DNA of 64,000 nucleotides. Source: Diphasiastrum complanatum. Taxonomy: Eukaryota > Streptophyta > Lycopodiopsida > Lycopodiales > Lycopodiaceae. The notes beneath the pieces were generated by a model. It had not been told where the DNA came from, searched no databases, and saw only the letters and a list, made by a program, of their open reading frames with translations. Position numbers and translations under genes: made by a program. The DNA lies in assembly GCA_029204225.1 (NCBI GenBank), contig CM055111.1, positions 18,027,019 through 18,091,018 of the forward strand. Reading direction: 5' to 3'. Shown here piece by piece: positions 1 to 11,785 of this stretch; position 1 is the stretch's first letter; every line of letters begins with the position of its first letter.

Positions 1-905
1 AGTATTTCTAGGCAAATGTATTAAATGCAAGTAGACCCCTCTTAAAGAAAGTAGAGTGAGCCACCTTTTGATGGTGATCTCTAGTGGAGAGCATTATTCC
101 ACTTGTAAATTGTGAAATGTGGAAATTCGACTAGGATGCCACCTAAGGAGCTCTCTTGCTTATTTAAGAGACTCCCTCTTTGTGAAGAGGAGCTTTTTGT
201 GAATTGTATCAACTCCATGCTGAAATGAGAAGAGCCTCCACGAGTTTGGTGCATCTATTGAGCTTCTTGATCATGTTTGTTTCTTGAGTGATGCATTTAT
301 GATCTTGCCCTTTCCTCCTTTTTTTGTGTGGTTGTGGACTGTAGAGTGGATTAGATTTGATGCTTTCCTAGAGTGGATTAGTTTTTTTTCTTGTTTGTGG
401 ATTAATGTAGGAACCAACATTCAGGTAAACTAAATAGGCTGGATTTGTGGTGTAGTTCTTGCATATCTCTTTACAATCCAGTTCTTGATGTTCTTGGGAT
501 GTTCAAGAATCAAAAGGCTGGTTGGTTTCTTGATTCTTGGACTTCTAAAATGCTATAGATTAGTTCTTGTTTCTTGTTTTGTCAATTTATGCAAGTAAAG
601 TAGTGTAGGATCTGATTCAGTTCACTTTTAGAGTAGGTAGCTGTAGAATCTACAGAATGTTCATTTGGGTTGTATGTTGATCTGTGAATGAACGTTCTTG
701 GCTTGCATCTATGTATGAATGTAAGTGCGTTCAAGAGAAACGACCCTGAGTTGTCCTCTAACATGTAGGACAAAATATACTACAATGAGAATCTATTTCC
801 TTTTGCCTAATCTGGGTCTTTAAACAAGAAAGATAATCTCAAGAATAACCCACCGTCTCTGCTGATAGGCAGAAGCAAGAAAGAATTAATTTTAAAAAAT
901 CAACA
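1..905. other. Non-coding LTR-like remnant
   Basis: No supportable gene. A TATA-like TATTTAAGAG near 160-170 is followed by a leader-like stretch, as seen in plant LTR promoters. No partner LTR, primer site or target duplication is visible, so this is a weak call. The stretch runs directly into Copia protease sequence at about 930. Confidence 0.3.
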
Positions 906-929
906 GATCCTCTGGATCAGGGGATCTGT

Positions 930-3264
930 CAACAGAAGACGTGTGTGCAGCATCAACATCTGACACACATGAGGTGATCCTAGATTCAGGAGCCACCTCA
1001 CACTTCGTGACATGAATCATGTATGATTTCAGAAGTGCAGATACCTCAAGATTCATAGTTCTTGGAGATGGATCTAGACATCAAGTGAACGATATTGGTT
1101 CACTATGGCTCAACACAAATGGCAGAGAAAGACGAATCGAAGGCGTTCTGTGCGTGCCTACTCTGCAACAAGACTTGCTCTCTGTAGCAAGAATAGCAGA
1201 TGCAGGGATGCGTGTGACATTTTTTGACCAAGCATGAAACGTGATTGATGCCAGTACCAGTACTCTCATCGCTCGAGGCAGAAGGAAAGGGAACCTATAT
1301 CATCTAAAGGTACGCCTACCTGTAGGTCAGGTGCATCAGACTCATGACGACTCGCCAAACACTTTGTGGCACAGAAGACTCTGCCACATGAACTCAATGG
1401 CACTTTACCAAGCAAGCCATCATGGAGCAATAACAGGGTTCAGGATCTCGAATGCAACCAGTTCAACCACCTGTGATGCATACTTGAAGGGCAAGATGTC
1501 ACGCACACCATTCATCAAAGACTCCTACAAAACGACAAAGATTATGGAGCTAGTACACTCTGACATCTACGGATCATTCAGAGTGGTCTCATTAGGAGAT
1601 TCAAAGTATTACATAACCTTCATTGATGATTATAGCAAATTTTCCAGAGTGTATTTCATTCAGAATAAATATGAAACACTTGATAAATTCACAGAATATG
1701 TGAATTGGGCAGAAAGATGCACATGCAGCAAAGTAAAGCAGATCAGAATAGATGGAGGTGGTGAATACATCTCCAATCGCTTCACTGACTTTTGAAATAA
1801 TTGTGGCATCATTCACAAAAGAACTGCAGCCTACACACTGCAGCACAATGGTGGTGTTGAACGAAAGAACAGGATCCTAATGGAATCAGCCAGATGCATG
1901 ATGGCCTACTCGAAAGCTACAAGGGCACTATGGGCTGAAGTAGTAGCTACAGCCGCATACATCCAGAACAGAACATGCAAGTCTGGTGTTCCTCACACGA
2001 CACCACATGAGCTATGGGTCTTCAAGCTCAAATATGGACTAGACGGGTGTAACGAAATACAAGACAAGACTGGTAGCGAAAGGTTTTTCTCAGAGATACG
2101 GTATAGACTACTCTGAAACCTTCTCTCATGTCGTCAAACATTCATCCCTATGTCTGTTATTTGCATATGCAGCAGGTTATGACCTTAGGATCCACATTGC
2201 GGATGATAAGACAGCCTTCTTGCATGGCAAATTAGACGAAGAGGTCTACATGGATCAACCCCCAAGATATGTCTCAAATTCACTTCCTATTTATGCATGC
2301 AAAATGCATAGAAATATCTACGGTCTGAAATAGTCAGCCAGACAATGGTACAAGAAGAAGGATTAAGCCCTGAAATCATTAGGATTCAAGCCACTGTTGG
2401 CTGATTCTAATGTGTATGTCAGAGTCACAGATGGGCAGATCATCACTGTGGTTGTATATGTGGATGACACTCTGATACTTTGCAAGAGTGAGCAGTTGAT
2501 TGCTGAAGTGAAGATAGACATCTCGAAATATTTCGAGATTGTGGATCTGGGAGAAGCCAGGTGTTACCTAGGCTTGCAAATTGAAAGGGACTATGAGGGA
2601 GGTAAGCTATACCTTCATCAGTCCAGATACACCCAAAAAATCCTAGAGGATTTTGGGATGCTGAACTTCAAAGGAGCGAATACTCCAATGCTCGTAGGAA
2701 CGGTGCTGACAAAGGATGATTGTTTGAAGATTGAGGTAGAGAGAAAACAGATGCAGCTCACACCTTACAGGAAGCTAATAGGTTCGCTGATGTACCTTGC
2801 AGACAACACACGTCCTGACATCCCTTATGCAGTGTTCAGGATGAGCCAATTTTGCACGAATCCAAGCTCGACACATTGGAAGATTGCAAAACGAATTTTG
2901 CAATATCTTCAATTGACAAGGGATTACGAGTTGTGTTATTGTCGTGATGCAGGTTTCAGGATGCTTTCCTATAGTGATGCTAGCTGGGCATCCCTAAAGG
3001 ACGATTGTAAAAGCGTTTCAAGGGGATGCACCGTCTCATCATGAGCAGTAGTTCTCTGGGTTAGCAAGAAGTAGACCGTTGTTGCCCAGTCATCCTGCGA
3101 AGCAAGCTGCGAAGCAGAGTACATTGCAGCAACAAAGATGGCCAACAAGATAATTTGGCTAAGGCAGTTCCTGGACGAATTGGATGAAACAAAGAATGAG
3201 CCTTTGGTCTTGCAGATGGATAACACCTCTGCAATACATCTGACGAAAGAATATGGAGGAATCA
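930..3264 (+). pseudogene. Copia family A pol remnant (protease to RNase H)
   Basis: Decayed Ty1-copia polyprotein. In order: protease motif DSGATSHF (about 980-1010), GAG-pre-integrase with an HRRLCHMNS motif (about 1,360-1,400), integrase core with FIDDYSK (about 1,620) and GGGEY (about 1,755), RT with YVDD (about 2,458), and RNase H with SDASWAS and a DNTSAIHL segment near the end. Stops and frameshifts break it repeatedly. An internal deletion near 2,015 joins the integrase C-terminal part (HELW) directly to the RT start. It stops within RNase H at about 3,264 and no LTR follows. The copy at 39.3-41.9 kb is the same family. The identity as a dead Copia pol is sure; the exact ends are approximate. 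Confidence 0.88.
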
Positions 3265-3627
3265 TTGTATTTACATTCTATTTGGTTCTTCATATTCTAG
3301 TTACATCTCGATATGTAAAATTGATGTAAGAAATAGTGAAACATCCAATGTGGATACTATTTTTTATATCAATTATGAAGGCTATTATAAAACCATAGAA
3401 AGAAGGTCTATACTTAGAACGGATATCATTCTATCAAAGTTGTGTGGTAGAACTAGTTGAAGAGAGAGTGTGAAAAATTGTCAACTAGTTTAAGATTTTT
3501 CATGTTGAGTTTATTTGGCAATTTTGAGGTCAATATGTATTTTAATCTTAGATCTATATAGACTTTATAAAGTTAATAAGGGCTAAGAATAGTGTATTTA
3601 TAATTTTTGGCAACTTAGGCAAGTTGC
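3265..3627. other. Unclassified AT-rich spacer
   Basis: AT-rich sequence between two Copia fragments. I see no domain-bearing reading frame, LTR end or repeat shared with the rest of the window. Confidence 0.4.
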
Positions 3628-3766
3628 AAGGAGCTACGCGAATGGAGGGAGAAAAATGACAAGGCAGTAGTCTTGCTATCATCTTCCACCGAAGATAGTC
3701 TCACACTTGACTTGGTTACACTCTCCAAAGCTAAGGAGATGTGGAATGCATTACTCACCAGATTTC
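3628..3766 (+). pseudogene. Copia family A gag scrap
   Basis: About 140 bp that closely matches 39,437-39,575 (the gag region encoding ELREWREKND and SLTLDLA). It is fused directly to family B pre-integrase sequence at about 3,767. The junction lies where the family A text CCAGATTTCA meets unrelated GAGATTGC. It is a recombination or nested-deletion junction between two families. Confidence 0.75.
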
Positions 3767-6716
3767 AGAGATTGCTTTGTGAAGGATGTCAACCAAAAGG
3801 TCAAAGTTATTGCGGATGGTATAAGAGAGCCCAACACTAAATTGTACAGGTTGAATGCTACAATCAAGGGGCAACATGGACTTGTCTCATCCATTCCATC
3901 GCAAACTGAACTGTGGCATAAGAGGCTTGGTCACTTAGGAAGCCTCAGTTTGATGAGGAAATTGGAAATGGTGAGAGGATTGCCTATGATAGAAGACCAC
4001 TTGAAGTCGATGTGTGAATCATGTGTGTATGGGAAGCAGCATCGAGAGAAGTTCAATAAAGGTGGCATTGCTAGAGCAAAGAACATCCTAGATTTGATCC
4101 AAATAGATTTATGCGGGCCTATGAGGACTATGTCCTTAGGTAAAGCCTTCTATTTCATGACCTTTATTGATGATATGTCACGTAAGATGTGGATTTACTT
4201 CTTGAAGAAGAAATCGGATGCATTTGACAATTTCAAGAGTTTCAAAACAAAGCTCTAAGATCAGATAGTGGAGGTGAGTATAAGTCTAATGACTTCAATG
4301 ATTTTTGTGATAAATGTGGAATCAAAAGACAATTTATGCAAGCTCATACCCCTGCACTCAATGGTGTAGCTGGGTACAAGAATTGTACGATTGTGGAAAG
4401 TGCTAGATCTATGCTAGCTGAGATGAAACTACCAAAATATTTTTGGTCAGAAGCATGTAGTACAGCAGTCTATCTTCAAAATAGAAGTCCTACCATTGCC
4501 ATACCAAAGAAAACACCTGAGGAGGCATTCACGAAGAAGAAGCCAAAGGTAAACCACTTGCAAATCTTTGGATGTAAGGCCTTTGTACACATTCCTAAGG
4601 AAGAGAGACGTAAGCTTGATGTGAAAGCTGTCAAGTGTATATTCCTAGGATATGATGATCGTGTGAAGGGCTATAGATGTTTTGATCCAGTGGAGAACAA
4701 AATACATGTCAGTCGTGATGTCATCTTTGATGAATCTAAGATGTATGAAGATGAGGATGCTGAGAAGAGAGACACATCCAGTGGGAAAGATGGTATAGTG
4801 AGGATACCTCCTGATGATGATCCATTTATTGACTTTCCTAGTGATGATGATCCATTTATTGACTTTCCTAGTGATGGACACAAGGATACACCTCAAGATA
4901 CTACTACTCACCTCAACAGGTTGGAGAGGTAGGGACAAACCCTTTGGTGCAAGAAGGATTGAAGTTGCAGGTGACAAATGCAAGGAGAAAGATGTACCGT
5001 GGGATACATTTTCACCAAGAAGCCGATCACCTGACAGAAGGCTCCCTAAGTGGTTTGAGAGATTGTTGGAGAACCGTGACATGGATGACTTTCTGGGATC
5101 ATCTAGCCAGGGAGAGCTACGAAGATCAACAAGAGAGAAGACACAACCTGAAAGGTAGAAGCAAATTATGCTCTCTTATCTAGCATTATTCAAAGCAAAG
5201 AACCTTCGACTTATGGTGAAGCGAAGGATCATGACATTTGGGTCAACGACATGGGAGAGGAGATGGAGTCAATTGCTAAGCATTACACATGGGACTTAGT
5301 GGAACCACCAGTTGGCAAGAAACCCATTGGTTGTAAATGGGTATACAGGACTAAGTACCATGCAGATGGAATAAAGCAAGATTGGTGATCAAAGGGTATG
5401 CGCAAAGTAAATGGATCGACTATGAGGGGACCTTTGTGCCAGTATGTAAGTGGAATACTCTACGTCTACTTGTTGCTTTAGCTTCACATTTTGATTGGCC
5501 TTTGCATCAGATGGATGTGAAATCTACTTTTCGAAATGGTGAGTTAGAAGAAGAGGTGTTCATGGATCAACCTGAAGGCTTTGTCGCGAAAGGACAGGAG
5601 AATAAAGTATGTCGCTTGAAGAAAGCGCTTTATGGTCTTAAACAGGCACCACGTGCATGATATAGCAGGATTGATGCCTACTTTCATTCTAAGGGGATGG
5701 TGAGAACACATTCTGATCCAAATCTTTATGTCTTATGCTTTGATGATATGGTTGCTTTGATTGCTCTTTATGTTGATGACTTGATTATCATGAAAAATAA
5801 TCAAAAGATAATAGACATGATCAAGAAAGACCTCATGAAACAATTCGAGATGACAGATCTCAGCCTAATGCATTATTGCCTTGGAGTGGAGGTGTGGCAA
5901 AAAGGACATGAATTGGGTTTAGCACAGGTGAAGTATGTCAGAGAGTTGTTACATAGGTTTAGGTTGAAGGATTGCAAGTCAGTGAACACTCCTATTGAAC
6001 TAGGTAAAAAGCTTTCTCATCTTGAAGAGTCACAGCCATTTGATGCTACGCTGTATAGGCAGTTAGTAGGGAGCTTGATTTACCTTACCACGACTAGACC
6101 AGATATATGTTATGTTGTTGGTATTGTAAGTCAATTTATGGTAGCACCTACGGAAATGCATTGGAAGGCAGCTAAGCGCATTTTGGGTTATGTCAAAGGC
6201 ACTTTAGATTATGGCTTGGCTTACAAGAAGCATGAGGGTTTACCTGAGTTATGTGACCATATGGATGCGGATTGGGGAGGTGACTATGATGATCGTAGAT
6301 CCACCACAGGGTATGTATTCTAGCTTTGTGGCAGTTGCTTTTCCTGGTCTAGCAAAAAGCAAAGTACATTTTCTTTATCCACCACAGAAGTAGTAAGCAA
6401 ATTGTGTAGTGCAGCACAAGAAGCTATATGGTTGAGGCAAATCTTGGAAGAAATTGGCATGAAACAGGAGAATCCCACAACTATACATAGCGACAGTCAG
6501 AGTGGCATTTAGCTAGCAAAGAATCTAGTGTTCCATATGAGAACCAAACACATTGAGATTTAGTATCACTTTATACACGTGAGGCTGTTGAGTCGTGAAA
6601 TTCATGCTATTCATTGTAGTATGAACGAATAACTAACTGATATTTTCACTAAGGCTCTTGTTAGAAAAAAGTTTGATAACTTGAAATCAAAGCTTTATGT
6701 ACTTAAAGTTTGTTGA
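3767..6716 (+). pseudogene. Copia family B pol remnant (pre-integrase to RNase H)
   Basis: Long, fairly well preserved Ty1-copia pol, interrupted by several stops and frameshifts. It contains GAG-pre-integrase (LWHKRLGHLG about 3,910), the integrase core (FIDDMSRKMW about 4,165), the integrase C-terminal segment (HLQIFGCKAFVH about 4,555), RT (HQMDVKSTF about 5,505; ALYGLKQAPRA about 5,630; LYVDDLII about 5,770) and RNase H (DADWGGDYDDRRSTTGY about 6,265; a W-L-R-Q motif about 6,430). The reading ends at about 6,716, just before a purine tract and the 3' LTR. A 30-bp direct duplication around 4,814-4,875 doubles a DDDPFIDFPS peptide. The 5' half (LTR, gag, protease) is missing. A copy of its tail is at about 21,380-21,610. 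Confidence 0.88.
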
Positions 6717-6771
6717 CTTTAAAACTATATATATGACTGTATAGAAAGTAGACTCTACTTTAAGGGAGAGA

Positions 6772-7042
6772 GTTAGAATAAAAGTAGAATCATTGTGTTA
6801 TTGTACCGTGGGTCCTATCAGTAGACCTTATCAATTGGCTTCGCCACGAGGCGATGGGACACGCGTCCTGTCACTGACAACCCGTCATGCATGGGTTGCC
6901 TGAGTGAAGAACTATATGTATAGTGTATTTTCAATTTGAGAAATACAGTTGGTACGTGAGCTTGGTGTGGAAAGTGTTTTCTGTCTGTGTTATTGTGTAG
7001 CATGATCTCTGTTCCTATTCGAAGCAAATTCTAAGTGAAACA
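6772..7042 (+). repeat. Copia family B 3' LTR, copy 1
   Basis: A purine tract (TTAAGGGAGAG) precedes an LTR-like segment that opens GTTAGAAT and ends GAAACA. It has a TATA-like ACTATATGTATAG about 130 bp in. The closely matching copy at 21,656-21,929 follows the same RNase H tail. No 5' LTR is present, so no target duplication can be tested. Confidence 0.7.
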
Positions 7043-7069
7043 TTATGTTAGAATGAGCCAGAGGCTTCC

Positions 7070-7384
7070 TTGGATCCTAATGACAACATTGCAATTGTAC
7101 CTAATCCAAGTCCACACATATCAAAACAACAAGTTGGTAATGGTCATAATCGAAACAAGATGAGACGAAAATCAAGTTTGTCCGATTTGTATGTCATTGA
7201 AAGTTTTGATAGTGATGCAACTGGGATGACATACAATATTATGATTTCAAATGGATTAATAGAAAACCATAAAAAACAAAAACAAAAATACACCATATGT
7301 AAGCAAATATATTATGTTTACTTGAGATTAAAAGGCTTCGATGTGAATGAAGAGATGTTTATTTACCAACCAATACTAAGTTAA
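7070..7384 (+). CDS. Unrecognised 104-codon ORF in block D
   Basis: An open frame beginning MDPNDNIAIVP with a basic patch (KMRRKS) and the segment SDLYVIESFDSD. I do not recognise a domain. The start could be artificial, because the frame opens soon after a Copia LTR and could be the remnant of a longer exon. The second copy (about 21,955-22,230) has a stop where this one reads an Asn-Arg-Asn segment and lacks part of the 3' region. It is therefore not conserved as a gene, and a decayed fragment is the more likely reading. Confidence 0.25.
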   Translation: MDPNDNIAIVPNPSPHISKQQVGNGHNRNKMRRKSSLSDLYVIESFDSDATGMTYNIMISNGLIENHKKQKQKYTICKQIYYVYLRLKGFDVNEEMFIYQPILS

Positions 7385-8460
7385 CAAGAGTTGTTCTATG
7401 TGATGTCAAGGTCTTGACATCTCAAGGTTGTTGGTTGTTAATCAAACGACTATGTCTGCTCCTCTTTTTGAATTCAAGCTTAATAAATAGAATTTCAAAC
7501 TTCATTGGGTTGTTTGAATGCGACTTAGAAATGTAGAATATGGTTACAAATGATGTTATATTTATGCTATTTCACATCTTTATAATATGCAACATTATCA
7601 ATACAAATATATATTTGTAAATGAGTGTACCTGTGCAATTCATTTTCAACAAACAAAATATCCAACAATTTGGAGATTGTTAAAATATGTGATTTAGCAA
7701 ATCATAAGCTCGCATAACTCGCACACATTTACTTGCAAAGTGTCAAGTCCCAAGCCCAAGTAAGTCTCTCTCTCCAAGGACACACACTTGCAACTGTAAC
7801 GCAAATTCTCCACAATTTTCTACCTATTATGAAATTAGAGTTTTGATTAACAAAGAGATTATTAAGTCCATATCGAAGGCAATTTTTTGAAATAACAATG
7901 TTCACAATATCACAACCTTTTTTGCACATACCCTTTCATACAAAAATTTGTGCAAATTGTCACTACAATTTTTTGAAATTTTAAAATAAACAAAATACTT
8001 CTCGCTTATTTGATAATAGGGAAGGGCCTTTCTTTATGCCTAGGCAGAAGAGCATTGCAAAACTCCTCTCCACCCCAAAAAAAATCCCCATACCATAACA
8101 ATATAAATACTGTAAAATAACCATGCTTGTACAAAACTTACTTGTAATAGAAAAGCATAAACGTAGCATAAGATCTGATGCTAAAAAGACGTATGCTTCA
8201 CAAAAAGACTCAATTAGTTGGCGCGGACACGTCTTGCTGGGAATGAAAGCAATGGATAACCTCTTGTGACATTTTCTCTCTTATTCTTGTGCATTATTCT
8301 TAATCTCGTTTTGTTAAAATTTTAAAGTTAGAGCTAAGTAGGGCTATGATTCGGCTCGGCACAATTCTGTACAGCGTGTAAACAAGTTTGATAGATTATA
8401 AATGGATTGAAGGAGAGAACTGCTCTTTGTTGAGATTCAACATCACTGCCTTACTCGGAA
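7385..8460. other. AT-rich non-coding part of block D
   Basis: Shared with 22,255-23,310. No supportable gene; short open stretches do not survive in the other copy with an intact start. Nothing structural is seen beyond AT-rich runs. Confidence 0.5.
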
Positions 8461-8672
8461 CTCCATACCGGCATTGTTGGACACCCATCATCATATTATT
8501 GTTTACGAATATGGCAGGCTCTTATAACTTTGGTTGTGCATAGAGGGGATTGACTACACAGAAGCAGATACAGAGTTCAGGTTAACCTGTGACAGAGTAG
8601 GAAATTGGATCTTAAAGCTAGTGGAAATGGAAAGAGAACTTGGAGACAATTTCTTGCCCTGCAAGACATCCT
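8461..8672 (+). pseudogene. Unrecognised exon-like fragment, copy 1
   Basis: Encodes a peptide resembling DTHHHIIVYEYG, then EGIDYTEAD and KLVEMERELGDNFL. It is open over 66 codons in the second copy (23,329-23,529) but broken here. It reads like an exon of a host gene carried in block D. I cannot name the family. Confidence 0.3.
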
Positions 8673-8779
8673 AACAACCTTCGAGCTTGTAGTCGAGCTT
8701 TTATTGGCATATTGTTGAGAAACTCATTTCGTCAGAAAGCTAACACCACTTCTAATTCTATCTATTTTATGTTGCTTTT

Positions 8780-9250
8780 ATTTTAAAGAGGCTTTGGCCC
8801 CTCGCATCTTGCAAGCACGGGCCGCATGTATGACGGCTTGGCCCCGGTGCCCTCCTGACCACACGTTTTTTGTTTTTTGTTTTTTGTTTTTTTTTAAAAT
8901 TGGCTGTCTGAACGCCACGTGTCCAGGTAGCCAATTTATATCCCATAAGCATTTCTACAAGGTAAGGGGAGGGAATATATACATAAGCCCACCTAATTGG
9001 TAGCATGTGTGTGTGTGTGCATGGGTGCCCGGCGCCACCCGCCCTGTCCGAGATCACAACTCGGCGCCGTGGGTGCCCGTGGCCTGGGGCTGCCTGTCGA
9101 AAATCTTCACGCTAGCCACACCTCAAATTTTGGTGGGCACCCCCATGCGGACACCCGTCAGCCGCTGGGGGGGGCACCGGCGCCAAACCCCTCCCACGCG
9201 CGGGGGTCGTGCACGTAAGTCCCAGTGGGTTAAAGCGGCCGGGATATCCA
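8780..9250. mobile_element. GC-rich MULE-like insert in block D, copy 1
   Basis: A sharply GC-rich island (GGGCCGC, CGGCGCC, GGGGGGCACC) in AT-rich surroundings, with a short (GT)n run at about 9,006. It shares the layout of the better-defined insert at 33,049-33,559: GC-rich core, a CACGTGTCC-type segment and A/T runs beside an arm. I could not define its terminal repeats or target duplication, so the element type is inferred from resemblance. Confidence 0.35.
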
Positions 9251-9593
9251 CCCACATGTGAGCAGGGAAGGTAATGGGAATGTACGTAACCAACCCAACC
9301 CAACCACCACACTCGGGGGCCTATTACTTCTATGTATTTAACTGAACTACGCAATATTTTGCGAATAGATTTTTGAGCACTCATTCGCCAATATCATAGA
9401 CACGCTCTTCAGTGCCCAGAAAAGATGGAGATCCAACATCTACTATCGGATTATGAACTCTGGTAAAGAGTTAGTAAATACGGATAGAGAATCTGTGTTC
9501 TTCTGAATCATGAATCATGAAATCTACGTCTTTAAGAAGCCTCTCGGTTTGAGCAGTATAGAACGGAGATTTTAGTTGAGATATCAACATGAC

Positions 9594-10238
9594 TCATGAA
9601 AGATGATCAGCACTGAGGGGGAGGGTCAATACCAGGACATTTTTCATCAAATAGCCATGATCCAGTCTGAAAAGATTCTGGCAAAAATTCAGGTGGCCAT
9701 TTTCTCTCTTCTGTATCTTAAGGCCCAGATCTGTTTGGTACAGTTGAGAGCGATTGGTAGGTTTTCGAGATGTCATTTTGTTGGTCCACATGGTTGCTAG
9801 TAGAACCATCGGTCCTCCCAAAAGTTCAAGACCATTTGCAGATTTGTGTCAGAGAAGTGTAGAGAAAACTACACCCCAGACTGGAATAGTCATGTAAATG
9901 AAAGTGGTGACGGATGCATTCACACCAAGCAGAGCTCGTATTTCCAACCAGCTGCATAGTCCATCACAGACGAGACCATTGTAGATCAATGGAAACCATG
10001 GTAAATGTTGAGCTAGTGTTGTGGAATCTAAGCCCCAATCACTAGAACTGGTGCATAGATTGCATATCTCCCAAAAAGCACTGAGGACAGTTAATACGGC
10101 TAACTGAACAACATTTAAACGCTTTGCATTCAATGCTTTACCAATTACGAGGACTTCTGCTCGAAATATTTGCAGAGCGAAAGTTAAAGAACTGGCGAAA
10201 ACCCATGGGTTTCCACCTTGAGCGCAATATATACACAA
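9594..10238 (-). pseudogene. EamA/DMT-type transporter fragment, copy 1
   Basis: Minus-strand frame with the segments WVFASSLTFALQIFRAEVL, LPWFPLIYNGLVC, LCSWLEIRAL and FIYMTIPVWG, and alternating hydrophobic helices. This order (helix, short polar loop, Trp-Leu-Glu-rich helix, then a Pro-Val-Trp-Gly helix) is typical of the second EamA repeat of plant drug/metabolite transporters. A stop follows VVFSTLL, and the frame resumes as a degraded tail (GGPMVLLATMW). There is no N-terminal half, so it is a captured gene fragment, not a working carrier. It appears three times in this window because block D was copied. Confidence 0.6.
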
Positions 10239-10249
10239 GGAACTTTTGA

Positions 10250-10472
10250 TTGTTCCTATATAGGAAAAAGAAAGAGTTTTCCTAGAATGAAATACACATA
10301 ACTAGGAACTGTGCATTCACTAGGAAAAATGAAACAGTTCCTAGATTGACAATATAGGTTTTCCTATATAGGAAATTTTTGACCAAGAATTTACTAGAAT
10401 AAGTATTTTCCTATATAGAAAATTTTTAACAGAAAAGAATTAGTTTTTTTATATAGATAAATAGCTTCCTTT
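10250..10472. repeat. Palindromic TTCCTATATAGGAA cluster, copy 1
   Basis: About 220 bp packed with TTCCTA and TAGGAA words, including TTTTCCTATATAGGAAA. It lies immediately upstream of the transporter fragment. Copies at 25,126-25,340 and 32,822-33,030 keep the cluster, the third directly beside a MULE-like insertion. It could be a MITE or a decayed intron. Confidence 0.6.
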
Positions 10473-11745
10473 GATCAGTTGCAATATAGTAGCCAACTCT
10501 ACTTGTCCCAAAGCATTAAATAAGTTAAATATGGTGTCAGCTGTTGTTTGGTGGGGATAATCATATGGACTTCTCTCTGGAAAAAAACACACTTAGGCAA
10601 CGCAAATTCCCAACTTAAACTATTAAAAAGCTCGCAGGCAAACCAGAACCGAGATGAGAATTCCCAACTAAAACAAAAATAAAGAAGAAGAAGGGCGAAG
10701 TTTAGAAGGAACAAACGATCTTGTATATAATGACCTAGAGAGTGAGAGTGACCTCAAAGCAAACGGTGGGCTAAAGCATCGCATCTCGAAATGGCACAAA
10801 TCACAGTCATGAGTTTATTCAAACAAAACTAAGAGATACAATCAATATTCCTTGCAGCAGCTTATAATGTAGAACTAAAGAAAGCCATTCATCAGTTGGT
10901 TAGACGCTATAAGTCTGAATTAAGCGCAACTACTGATGAGCAACCACAATAGCAATCTCTAATCAACTTTAGAATTAAGCGCAACTACTGATGACTAGAA
11001 CCACAATAGAAATCTCTAATCAACTCTAAAGAAATGAGCTAGAATACTCATGAGTGTCCAAGTCCGCAGGCTTGAGAGAGAACGCTAACTATTCAATACT
11101 TGATTCATTATAATGTAGAAATATGAGCAGCTATTTATACTAAGCAAATGCGGCAACGTCCAATAGTAGGACAACTAATTAGGTTGTAGATCATAATGGC
11201 TAGTGGGCCATAGTGAGTTGGCATCCATCTGGATCTTCCTGGAAATTTACTTAGTATAAAATTAGGGCAAGTCTATAGCTTTAAAACAAATTGAACAATA
11301 AATTGTCTTTCAACCGACCCGAAATTTGTCGTTGATTGCCAATCAAACGACACGAAATTTGTTGATGATGACACTAAATGTTGGAGCCACCTGTGATCCA
11401 TTTTTGAGTAATTATGTAGACTGTGTAAAAACATGAAGAAAGCTACAGGTCTGGATAAAAATTGGACGAAGATTAAGAAGTCGATTAGTAGGAGAATAAT
11501 CCAACACCCCATGCAACCTAGAATAGCAATTGCCCTCCTATTCTTGTATTATAGCAGTTAAACACCATGCAAGTGCTCCCATGTACAATTATAGGTCTGG
11601 GCCCACATATGATTATAAATTACTTTACTGGTCAAGCCTAGAATGACGAGGCATAACTAATAGCCACATGCACAGGAGTGACCGGCTATCCATGTCAGGA
11701 ATTATTCCGAATTCCTCATACTGGACATGGACGTAATAGTAATTG
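10473..11745. other. LTR-like tail of block D and inverted block R scrap
   Basis: Non-coding. Around 10,905-11,030 a segment of about 55 bp (TTAAGCGCAACTACTGATGA) occurs twice in tandem. A TATTTATACTAAGC motif near 11,133 is LTR-promoter-like. The stretch 11,560-11,745 is the reverse complement of 28,590-28,780 in block R, so parts of block R exist here in inverted orientation. Confidence 0.45.
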
Positions 11746-11785
11746 AGGTGGAGGAAGATTGGAGTCATTTGATTAGAACTTGACA

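Larger units (their letters stand above)
6493..11660. repeat. Segmental repeat block D, copy 1
   Basis: About 5.2 kb that recurs in direct orientation at 21,376-26,603 and in part at 32,392-33,890. It contains the family B tail and LTR, AT-rich filler (7.0-8.7 kb), a GC-rich insert (8.78-9.25 kb), the captured transporter fragment (9.6-10.24 kb), a TTCCTATATAGGAA-rich segment (10.25-10.47 kb) and an LTR-like tail to 11.66 kb. Copies differ by scattered substitutions and small indels, as expected for old duplication. The D1 copy ends abruptly at GCATAACTAATAG. Confidence 0.85.

Noticed and set aside
6211-6393. Plus-strand frame overlapping Copia B RNase H
   Set aside because: A shadow of the RNase H frame; the real frame carries the DADWGG motif.
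9001-9025. CRISPR or regulatory meaning of the GT repeat
   Set aside because: A simple GT microsatellite in a plant repeat; no spacers or regular unit.
8767-9384. Open frames in the GC-rich island of block D
   Set aside because: Same reason: open in many frames, not kept between the two copies.
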